From NCBI GenBank assembly GCA_029932445.1, contig JAOZQB010000081.1, positions 1 through 12,038 of the forward strand: a stretch of 12,038 bases of DNA, in the 5' to 3' direction. Positions within the stretch are counted from its first letter, which is position 1; every line of letters begins with the position of its first letter. Positions 6,901-12,038 of the stretch are shown here, piece by piece. The translations under genes and the position numbers were made by a program. The notes under the pieces are model-generated. The model did no database searches and had not been told where the DNA came from. It worked only from the letters and a program-made list of their open reading frames with translations. Origin of the DNA: Bacteroidales bacterium (lineage in GTDB: Bacteria; Bacteroidota; Bacteroidia; Bacteroidales; JAADGE01).

Positions 6901-6926
6901 GTCATGCCGAACTTGTTTCGGCATCT
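6901..6926 (+). repeat. Hairpin repeat unit, copy A
   Basis: The stem ATGCCGAA (6904-6911) / TTCGGCAT (6917-6924) has a CTTGT loop, preceded by GTC. It is identical to the reverse complement of copy B (6955-6980) at 22 of 26 positions. The four differences form two compensatory base-pair exchanges in the stem. Confidence 0.8.
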
Positions 6927-6954
6927 ATGTAAACAGCTGCAATACATGAAAATA

Positions 6955-6980
6955 AGATTCTGAAACAAGTTCAGAATGAC
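6955..6980 (-). repeat. Hairpin repeat unit, copy B (inverted)
   Basis: Read on the minus strand, this copy has the stem ATTCTGAA / TTCAGAAT around the same CTTGT loop, with the same GTC foot. Its plus-strand stem arms are 6957-6964 and 6970-6977. Its pairing with copy A in opposite orientation is the arrangement of a REP pair (BIME-like). Confidence 0.8.
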
Positions 6981-7008
6981 GTATTGCAATACTTTTGAGA
7001 CAGCCTTA

Positions 7009-8250
7009 TTATTGAATTGTCATATAAGATGAAAGTTTATAATCTTGACCAAGCGATTTCCAAATGACATTTAAAGCAAGTTCCCATTTTAAAGCCGATA
7101 CGCCCGGTTGATTTCCGATAATGCGATAAGCGGTATTTTTATAATATATTTCCAGTCGTTCGTTAACTTGCGGATTAATAGTTTGTAAATCATTAAAATT
7201 TAATGTGAAAACATCTTTTTTATTCTTAAAATCAATTTCAATTTTAGAAATAAAAAGTTTGATATCGGCAATTCCGATAAAAATCATATCACCGAGCTCA
7301 TTTTCTTTATATACATTTGATGCCGTGTCTTCAAAAATAACATCTTTGTAATTTCCTATTAACTTTTCGGAAACAAATTCAATTAACTTTTTTTCTTCCC
7401 AATTAAACCAATCTCTGATATTGTTAAAATATAATTTTCCGAAACTTTTACGTTCAAAAAAACCGTATTTGTTAATGTGAATATCATAACCGCAAGAACG
7501 ACAATAAAAATCGTTGCCTTTGGCAGAAAAGCTATCAATACTGTTACATTCGGGACAAAAATACAGTGCATGATTAATGTATTCGGCACGTTTTTGTGAG
7601 CGGATGATATTCATTTCTTTGCTTTGATTTTCAACTTCATCGTATTGCAAAGTATTCGTAAAATTTTTATAAATTTCTTCTTCCGAAAGGTTTTTAACAG
7701 CGTCTTTTGTGAACAATAATTTATATTCAACTTCAACTTTTGTTCGTCTTATTTTATAAGCCCAACGCGGATTGAATAAATTCATTCCTTTTAAAATCGG
7801 AACCACAACCGGAACTTGCAACATTTTAATCAGTTTGGCAATTGAAGGATCAATCGGTTGCGTACTGCCTGCCCAAGTACGAGTTGCTTCTGCGAATATA
7901 CCTACATTTTCACCTTGTTTGATAACCGAAATAATATCTCTGATAACTTTAGTGTCCCGTATACTTTTCTTTTTAGGAATGGTACCTAAACCGTTAAGGA
8001 AGAAACGAATAATCGGTTTTCTGAAAGCGGCATCCGAAGATACAAAATGTGTGAATTCGGGAAGAAAGAAACCGGTGATAAACGGATCCCAATAGCCGAC
8101 ATGATTTCCTAAAACTAAATACGGTGCTTTAAGTTTTTTTACTTCATCGGGCATCTTTTTCTTAATGCCGAAATATCTTGTAAATAAGGTAAATACAATG
8201 TGAGTGATAAATCGAATAATCGGAGAAGTCGGGTAGTGTTTTTGTTTCAT
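7009..8250 (-). CDS. PlsC-like acyltransferase with zinc ribbon and C-terminal extra domain
   Basis: This 413-residue protein (numbering from the ATG at 8250) probably acylates a lysophospholipid or related glycerol phosphate at the membrane. Residues about 10-185 are a PlsC/LPLAT domain: NHVGYWD (H50, D55; the HX4D catalytic motif), the GLGTIPKKKSIRD region (motif II-like) and FAEATR (119-124) in the place of the usual F-P-E-G-T-R. A hydrophobic helix near residues 9-24 may attach it to the membrane. A four-cysteine zinc ribbon follows (CPEC 232-235, CRSC 250-253), then about 150 residues without a motif I can name, perhaps a PH-like beta domain. A GTG 18 nt upstream (8268) is an alternative start; the ATG is preferred as the usual start codon. 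The substrate cannot be deduced. It lies convergent to the wbp cassette, with its stop codon inside the MITE-like element. Confidence 0.85.
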   Translation of the reverse strand: MKQKHYPTSPIIRFITHIVFTLFTRYFGIKKKMPDEVKKLKAPYLVLGNHVGYWDPFITGFFLPEFTHFVSSDAAFRKPIIRFFLNGLGTIPKKKSIRDTKVIRDIISVIKQGENVGIFAEATRTWAGSTQPIDPSIAKLIKMLQVPVVVPILKGMNLFNPRWAYKIRRTKVEVEYKLLFTKDAVKNLSEEEIYKNFTNTLQYDEVENQSKEMNIIRSQKRAEYINHALYFCPECNSIDSFSAKGNDFYCRSCGYDIHINKYGFFERKSFGKLYFNNIRDWFNWEEKKLIEFVSEKLIGNYKDVIFEDTASNVYKENELGDMIFIGIADIKLFISKIEIDFKNKKDVFTLNFNDLQTINPQVNERLEIYYKNTAYRIIGNQPGVSALKWELALNVIWKSLGQDYKLSSYMTIQ

Positions 8251-8303
8251 TTTAAAATAATAGGACACAGTTTTTTATGATGTTTTAAGATTCATTATTG
8301 TAA

Positions 8304-8336
8304 ATTGAATTTTTAATTATCAATTATGAATTCAAT
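8304..8336. repeat. AT-rich inverted repeat upstream of the acyltransferase gene
   Basis: ATTGAATT (8304-8311) is the exact reverse complement of AATTCAAT (8329-8336). The interior holds AATTATCAATT (8315-8325), the same 11-mer found in the repeats around the four-helix-bundle gene. It lies about 55-85 nt before the acyltransferase start. It may be a decayed dispersed repeat or a leader hairpin, and I see no consensus promoter here. Confidence 0.5.
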
Positions 8337-8356
8337 CTAAAAATGTATATTTTCGC

Positions 8357-8447
8357 AAAAAAGCCCTGACAGGGTTTTCTTAATTATCTGAATATATTGT
8401 ATTTAAAAATATCGAAATTTACATAAATAACCCTGTCAGGTTTTTTT
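8357..8447 (-). repeat. Inverted-repeat element with CCTGACAGGG arms; possible aat terminator
   Basis: The left arm at about 8357-8378 (AAAAAAGCCCTGACAGGG plus T-run) and the right arm at about 8427-8447 (ATAACCCTGTCAGG plus T7) are reverse complements over about 18 of 20 positions, separated by about 48 nt. Each arm is also nearly self-palindromic (CCCTGACAGGG). Both ends carry a T-run in the outgoing direction, so the structure could end transcripts from either strand. On the minus strand it lies 18 nt past the aat stop, where a terminator is expected. CCTGACAGGG-type repeats recur between genes of Bacteroidota in my experience, so a dispersed element is an alternative. Confidence 0.6.
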
Positions 8448-8464
8448 AGACCGGACTCAATTAT

Positions 8465-9103
8465 TCAAATATATTTTCTCAAAAGTAATAAAAATTCATT
8501 AAGCGGAATATGTTCGGCACCGAGACTTTCCAAATGAGATGTGTGCACTTGTGCGTCAATAAGTTTTACATCCGAATTTTCAATAAGATATGCCAGCGCA
8601 ATTTTTGATGTATTACTTTCTTTGCTGAACATTGATTCCCCGAAAAATACTTTACCGAGTTTAATTCCGTACAAACCGCCGCAAAGTTCATTTTTTCGAT
8701 TATAAACTTCAACGGATACCGCATAGCCGAGATAATGCAATCGATTATATGCTTTTTCCATATCAGCGGTAATCCATGTTCCGCCTTGATCTTTACGTGG
8801 TGTCGTTTTGCAATTCCGGAGAACTTCTTCAAAATTTTTATTCACTTCGCAACGGTAAATTTCTTTATTTATCAGAAGTCGCAAGCTTTTAGATTTTTTA
8901 AATTTTTCGGTAAATAGCACAAAACGCGGATCGGGTGCATGCCAAATAATCGGTTCGTCCTCATTATACCATGGGAAAATCCCGTTTTGATAAGCCAAAA
9001 GCAATCGTTCGGGCGATAAATCACCGCCGATTGCCAAAATGCCGTCTTCCGCAAGAGAAGGATGCGGAAAAATTAGTTCATCGGTGAGTTGAAAAACGGG
9101 CAT
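8465..9103 (-). CDS. aat: Leucyl/phenylalanyl-tRNA--protein transferase
   Basis: This 212-residue enzyme of the N-degron pathway moves Leu or Phe from aminoacyl-tRNA to proteins with N-terminal Lys or Arg, marking them for ClpS/ClpAP(-like) degradation in the cytoplasm. Diagnostic motifs are FPHPSLAEDGILAIGGDLSP (12-31), GIFPWYN (41-47), WHAPDPR (54-60), TWITADM (109-115), LYGIKLGKVFFGESMFS (144-160) and LIDAQVHTSHLESLGA (181-196), all at family-typical spacing and length. Its ATG directly follows the TAG stop of the GH18 gene with no spacer (TAGATG), implying co-transcription and probable translational reinitiation. It ends with TGA, showing that TGA is used as a stop in this genome. A repeat-type terminator candidate follows. 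Confidence 0.96.
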   Translation of the reverse strand: MPVFQLTDELIFPHPSLAEDGILAIGGDLSPERLLLAYQNGIFPWYNEDEPIIWHAPDPRFVLFTEKFKKSKSLRLLINKEIYRCEVNKNFEEVLRNCKTTPRKDQGGTWITADMEKAYNRLHYLGYAVSVEVYNRKNELCGGLYGIKLGKVFFGESMFSKESNTSKIALAYLIENSDVKLIDAQVHTSHLESLGAEHIPLNEFLLLLRKYI

Positions 9104-10840
9104 CTAATGCTGAATAATAAGTTTCTTTATATAAATTTTATTTCCTGATATTATTTTCAAAAAATAAATTCCGTTCGGCAAATAGGATACCTTAAGTGTA
9201 TTTTCATAATTATATTGTTTAAGCAATTTTCCGTTAATATCAATGATTTGTGCTTTGTCGGGAATGATTCCGGAAACGGTGCAAAATGTATTTGCAGGGT
9301 TCGGATAAACCTTCATATTATTTTCCGAAATGTTTTCAACATTGACCGGACTACAATTCCAATCAGCTTTCCAACCGCTTCTGACCGTAGCTCCGTCGGA
9401 ATGAAATTTGAGTGTCAGTGCATTGTTGCTTGCTTCAACAAAACCGGGACTTGTTGTTCCTGAATATCCGCCGATTAATTCGGCATTTGTATCAATTCCG
9501 TCATAAACCCACAGCGAATCGTAACCGGATTCTAAACTAAATTCGGAAAAATCTAAAGAAAGTAATGAAACATTATCGGGAGCAATTGTGAAAGTATAAT
9601 CTTCATTGTTATAATAATTTCTTTTAGGTCCGCCCATATCCCAAATTGTATACTGACAGGGTGTTACGGAATTGTCACTGAATCGGTCACGAATTAAATC
9701 CCACATTTCCGTATAACCGTCATCATAGCCCAATGCCCAAATTCCGATTCCGCCGATATCTCGTTGTTGAATAAGGTCATATTTATATTTCATGGTTGTT
9801 TCATCGTCAACCCATGCTTGGTGCCAATTTCCTCCCGAATAGTAAGTATAATAATTACTCATACTGTTTTCGTTCAGAAGAGGAGTATTGTAATAACCGG
9901 CTGAGTTATCTTTAATTTTTTTTATTGTTCTTGAAGTTCCGTTTGCAGTTGTTGAAGAAGGCACATTTTCGCCGGATGTCTTCCATTCATATCCGTAATA
10001 CGGAACTCCGCACAGTAATTTTTCTTTGGGAATACCTGCATTTAAATAAGTATTTATTGATTTTGAAATATTATAGTTGAAATTATAAAAAGTGAATAGT
10101 TGTCCGGTAGGACCGGCGTATGAACTTCCTTTCCAATAATAACCGTAGCCCATAATGATAAATAAATCAAGATAATCTTTTAATACGGGAATATCAAAAA
10201 CACCGCTCCAGTCAACGGCATACAATGCAATACTTACTTGCGAACCGGGAATATTTGTATGAAATTGATCAGAAATATTAACCAAAAAGTTAGTGAAGTT
10301 ATCTTTTTCACTTGCAGGAACGCCTTCAAAATCAATATTGACACCGTTTGCATTTCGATATTGAACCAAAGTAAGCAGACTGTCAATCAAGTTTTGTTGA
10401 GCTGCTGCGCTTGCAAAAAAAGATTCGTGTTCGTTGAATAAGGTTACGCATAAATTAACTTTTACACCGTTTGCCTGTGCCGAATCAATTACGTTTGCCG
10501 TTTTCCAATTATGAATGTCAAGCGGATACCCTGTTACCGGATCAACTTCATAAGAAAAATAGGATAATTCAGATAATAAATTCCATTGATAATTTTGTTC
10601 CGATCCGTTTTCCCAGTACGGATGCCATCCGAAAACATGTTTTTGCAGTGTGCTGTTGTCTTTATTTTTTTGTAATTTTATTTTACTTTCCGTTAATGCT
10701 TTATAGTCTTCAGGAGCAAATTTTGCCAAAGAATCAAAATACTCATTTTGCATTTTATGAGCCGAATATTGAATGTATTCTTGTGCCGATATATTGCTTG
10801 CAAAAAGCATGAAAAGTATGAATGCGTATATTGTTTTCAT
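9104..10840 (-). CDS. Secreted GH18 family hydrolase with CUB-like and T9SS sorting domains
   Basis: The 578 residues start with a signal peptide (MKTIYAFILFMLFASNISA, probable cleavage near residue 19-20). A glycoside hydrolase family 18 barrel spans about 66-390. GH18 signs are VFGWHPYWENG (69-79), the strand ELSYFSYEVD, the catalytic strand NGVNIDFEG (165-173, with D170 and acid E172), LFIIMGYGYYWKGS (226-239), CGVPYYGYEW (277-286) and GGIGIWALGYDDG (363-375). The family consensus DxxDxDxE is altered: its first two aspartates are Asn165 and Asn168. Residues about 395-496 look like a CUB domain bounded by C395 and C496 (YTIWDMGGP, YDSLWVYDGID, LTLKFHSDG). The last 70 residues, beginning VYPNPANTF and ending IKKLIIQH, are a type A T9SS sorting domain. 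It should be exported across the outer membrane and cleave a GlcNAc-containing polymer (chitin, peptidoglycan or a glycan); the substrate is inference. Confidence 0.9.
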   Translation of the reverse strand: MKTIYAFILFMLFASNISAQEYIQYSAHKMQNEYFDSLAKFAPEDYKALTESKIKLQKNKDNSTLQKHVFGWHPYWENGSEQNYQWNLLSELSYFSYEVDPVTGYPLDIHNWKTANVIDSAQANGVKVNLCVTLFNEHESFFASAAAQQNLIDSLLTLVQYRNANGVNIDFEGVPASEKDNFTNFLVNISDQFHTNIPGSQVSIALYAVDWSGVFDIPVLKDYLDLFIIMGYGYYWKGSSYAGPTGQLFTFYNFNYNISKSINTYLNAGIPKEKLLCGVPYYGYEWKTSGENVPSSTTANGTSRTIKKIKDNSAGYYNTPLLNENSMSNYYTYYSGGNWHQAWVDDETTMKYKYDLIQQRDIGGIGIWALGYDDGYTEMWDLIRDRFSDNSVTPCQYTIWDMGGPKRNYYNNEDYTFTIAPDNVSLLSLDFSEFSLESGYDSLWVYDGIDTNAELIGGYSGTTSPGFVEASNNALTLKFHSDGATVRSGWKADWNCSPVNVENISENNMKVYPNPANTFCTVSGIIPDKAQIIDINGKLLKQYNYENTLKVSYLPNGIYFLKIISGNKIYIKKLIIQH

Positions 10841-10894
10841 TTTTTAATTTTTAAATATAGAAATCTCGTTATTTTTTTAATTTTCAGTTATTTG

Positions 10895-11806
10895 TTATTT
10901 AAAGTCATCTTCATAAAGTTGTCTGATAATACCGTCGGCAAGTCCGGTTTTAGGAACGTAAATTTCATAAATTCCGGTAATTTCCATTAAATTAATATAA
11001 GTTTTTAAAGCCGGAATAATGACATCGGCACGATCGGCTCTGAAAAAATGCAGTAACATTCGTTCATCAATACTTAAAGGTAAAAGTTCGGCGTAAAGTT
11101 CTTTTAAAAAAGCTAAAGAAACGGTTTTATTTCGAAATATTTTACTGACAGAATTAATATTACCGCCGGTTCCGATAAGTTTAATCTTTTTATGAGTTTT
11201 CAGTATATGTATTAAATCATTTTTAAAACGTTTTATTTCTTTACCCTTTACTTTGTTTTTTAACATTCTTACAGTTCCTATTTTATACGAATAGGAGCGA
11301 AATAATTTGTTGCTTTTAAAAAGCGTAAGTTGCAAACTCCCGCCGCCTAAATCGGCAGATAAAAAAGTGCAGTCTTCGGGAAGGTGGTATTTATTAGTTT
11401 CAAAAATCAATTTTGCTTCCTCGTGAATATCAATAGTTTCTATCAGAATGCCGGTTTTGGCTTTTATTTTTGAGATGACTTCTTTACCGTTTTCGGCACT
11501 TCTGACGGCTGAAGTTGCACATGCTCTGAAGTTTTTTACTTCATAAAAGTTCAATAAACTTTTATAAACTTTCAAAGCATTTAAAAAATCTTTTTCTTTC
11601 TTTTTACGAATCTTTCCGTATTCAAAAACATCGGCTCCGAGTCTTACGGGTAATCTTACGTACAAACTTTTTTTCAACAAAGCTTTGTCATAAGTTTCAC
11701 CGGGCAAAACGTCTTTTATTATTAATCGTGTTGCATTTGAACCGATATCTATTCCTGCATATCTTTTTATTTCAGGTCGGGAACTGTTTTTTTCGATTGT
11801 AAGCAT
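10895..11806 (-). CDS. Ppx/GppA family phosphatase (exopolyphosphatase-like)
   Basis: This 303-residue ASKHA-fold phosphatase hydrolyses polyphosphate and/or pppGpp. Motifs are YAGIDIGSNATRLIIKD (16-32, phosphate 1), FRACATSAVRSAENG (93-107), IDIHEEAKLIF (125-135, carrying the catalytic glutamate), SADLGGGSLQLTLF (150-163, phosphate 2), LIGTGGNINSVSKI (210-223) and RADRADVIIPAL (256-267). GLADGIIRQLYED (288-300) closes the fold. It is the short, two-domain form without the C-terminal HD-like and extra domains of the ~500-residue E. coli enzymes. Sequence alone does not distinguish Ppx from GppA activity. It is first in a minus-strand run with the GH18 gene 54 nt downstream. A TAnnTTTG element ends 7 nt before its ATG, giving little or no leader. 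The start fits the family, with few residues before the first motif. Confidence 0.92.
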   Translation of the reverse strand: MLTIEKNSSRPEIKRYAGIDIGSNATRLIIKDVLPGETYDKALLKKSLYVRLPVRLGADVFEYGKIRKKKEKDFLNALKVYKSLLNFYEVKNFRACATSAVRSAENGKEVISKIKAKTGILIETIDIHEEAKLIFETNKYHLPEDCTFLSADLGGGSLQLTLFKSNKLFRSYSYKIGTVRMLKNKVKGKEIKRFKNDLIHILKTHKKIKLIGTGGNINSVSKIFRNKTVSLAFLKELYAELLPLSIDERMLLHFFRADRADVIIPALKTYINLMEITGIYEIYVPKTGLADGIIRQLYEDDFK

Positions 11807-11813
11807 ACAGATA

Positions 11814-11821
11814 CAAAAATA
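11814..11821 (-). promoter_or_regulatory. Candidate -7 element for the ppx/gppA gene
   Basis: On the minus strand the sequence reads TATTTTTG, matching TAnnTTTG, and its last base is 7 nt before the ATG. With normal spacing, transcription would start about 3 nt before the ATG. No TTG is seen at -33 (TTT or TTC at that distance), so this is a partial match. Confidence 0.45.
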
Positions 11822-11864
11822 CGAATATTAAAAATCTTGTGAAATTTTAATTTACCCTTTGATA

Positions 11865-11880
11865 TTTTTTAATTAAAAAA
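11865..11880. repeat. 16-bp perfect A/T palindrome
   Basis: TTTTTTAATTAAAAAA is a perfect palindrome in the divergent region between ppx and tRNA-Arg. It lies just upstream of the tRNA promoter candidate and could act as an UP-like element or a bendable tract. In AT-rich DNA it may also be chance. Confidence 0.4.
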
Positions 11881-11882
11881 TG

Positions 11883-11919
11883 TTCGGATTGAATATTTTT
11901 ATTAATTTTGCAGTCCGAA
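11883..11919 (+). promoter_or_regulatory. Candidate tRNA-Arg promoter inside an inverted repeat
   Basis: TAATTTTG (11903-11910) matches the TAnnTTTG -7 element, with transcription expected near 11915-11918, a few bases before the tRNA. The -33 position has no exact TTG. The element is flanked by TTCGGATTG (11883-11891) and CAGTCCGAA (11911-11919), a 9-bp inverted repeat with one G-T type mismatch, so the promoter core lies in the loop of a dyad. Confidence 0.5.
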
Positions 11920-11924
11920 TAAAG

Positions 11925-11998
11925 GGACCCGTAGCATAATTGGATAGTGCACCTGACTACGGATCAGGAGGTTGGGGATTCGAATTCCTCCGGGTTCA
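11925..11998 (+). tRNA. tRNA-Arg (anticodon ACG)
   Basis: A complete cloverleaf is visible. The acceptor stem GGACCCG (11925-11931) pairs with CGGGTTC (11991-11997), with discriminator A11998. The D stem is GCAT/GTGC. The anticodon stem CCTGA/TCAGG holds the loop CTACGGA, with anticodon ACG at 11959-11961. The variable loop is AGGTT, and the T stem GGGGA/TCCTC holds the loop TTCGAAT. A34 is expected to be deaminated to inosine by TadA so that CGU, CGC and CGA are read. CCA is not encoded. Confidence 0.96.
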
Positions 11999-12009
11999 CT
12001 TTTATAATC

Positions 12010-12038
12010 AAAGCCTTACAGAAATGTAGGGCTTTTTT
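12010..12038 (+). terminator. Intrinsic terminator of tRNA-Arg
   Basis: AAAGCCTTACA (12010-12020) pairs along its full length with TGTAGGGCTTT (12025-12035), with one T-G wobble, across a GAAA tetraloop. The T-run continues to the window end. The tRNA therefore appears to be a single-gene transcript. Confidence 0.9.

Larger units (their letters stand above)
6871..7013 (+). mobile_element. MITE/REP-like element with terminal inverted repeats and paired hairpins
   Basis: The 21-nt ends 6871-6891 and 6993-7013 are inverted repeats with one mismatch (core GCTGTCTCAAAA / TTTTGAGACAGCC). Inside, TGCAATAC (6938-6945) pairs with GTATTGCA (6981-6988), and two hairpin units face each other (6901-6926 and 6955-6980). 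No reading frame is present. The TGTCTCAAAA-type end resembles insertion-sequence termini of Bacteroidota as I recall them, suggesting a non-autonomous element. The element fills the gap between convergent wbpA-like and acyltransferase genes, and the acyltransferase stop codon (7009-7011) falls in its right end. As RNA it would form a strong stem in either direction, so it may also act as a bidirectional terminator. I could not recognise a clear target-site duplication. Confidence 0.7.

Noticed and set aside
6861..7020. Target-site duplication around the MITE-like element
   Set aside because: The AATAATAA and TTATTATT flanks are inverted, not direct, repeats and belong to the terminal repeats; no clear direct duplication was found.
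7772..8095. 107-codon open frame antisense to the acyltransferase gene
   Set aside because: It mirrors a well-supported gene on the other strand, has no recognisable motif and no promoter.
8251..8268. GTG start for the acyltransferase
   Set aside because: It adds six residues (MSYYFK) with no supporting signal; the ATG at 8250 is the more likely start, though the GTG cannot be excluded.
1..12038. CRISPR array, toxin-antitoxin pair, phage or integrative element
   Set aside because: No regularly spaced direct repeats, integrase, transposase or toxin-like gene was seen; the tRNA at the right edge has no attachment-site repeat within the window.

Overview
The window is AT-rich chromosomal DNA that most likely comes from a member of the Bacteroidota. 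Four things point there. Promoter-like TAnnTTTG (-7) elements occur, one with a TTG exactly 20 nt upstream. Gene order is zapA - structured small RNA - rny. A secreted glycoside hydrolase ends in a type IX secretion (Por) C-terminal domain. Shine-Dalgarno sequences are largely absent. I cannot name a genus.

Positions 1-2425 (plus strand) are a conserved housekeeping block: a short coiled-coil protein, the cell-division protein ZapA, an independently transcribed structured RNA that is very probably 6S RNA, and ribonuclease Y with its own intrinsic terminator.

Positions 2457-6861 (plus strand) hold a nucleotide-sugar cassette: a PLP aminotransferase (WbpE type), a left-handed beta-helix N-acetyltransferase (WbpD type), a Gfo/Idh/MocA dehydrogenase (WbpB type) and a UDP-N-acetylhexosamine 6-dehydrogenase (WbpA role, closer to the TviB/WbpO subclass). 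Together they account for every step from UDP-GlcNAc to UDP-2,3-diacetamido-2,3-dideoxy-glucuronic acid, a precursor for surface polysaccharide or glycoprotein glycans. No glycosyltransferase, epimerase, flippase or polymerase is present in the window. The cassette is interrupted between wbpD and wbpB by a four-helix-bundle (23S rRNA intervening-sequence type) gene. That gene lies between 24-nt imperfect inverted repeats and carries a single in-frame TGA where a glycine codon is expected.

Positions 6871-7013, between convergent genes, are a 143-bp MITE/REP-like element with 21-nt terminal inverted repeats. Inside are two oppositely oriented copies of one hairpin unit whose only differences are compensatory base-pair changes.

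Positions 7009-11806 (minus strand) encode, in transcription order, a Ppx/GppA phosphatase, a secreted GH18-CUB-T9SS protein, leucyl/phenylalanyl-tRNA-protein transferase (aat, abutting the GH18 stop codon) and an unusual PlsC-like acyltransferase with a zinc ribbon and an extra C-terminal domain. Two further repeat structures lie between aat and the acyltransferase.

Positions 11807-12038 contain a short divergent promoter region, tRNA-Arg(ACG) and its terminator. I see no complete new defence or metabolic system. The most unusual features are the small repeat elements, the interrupted sugar cassette and the acyltransferase architecture.
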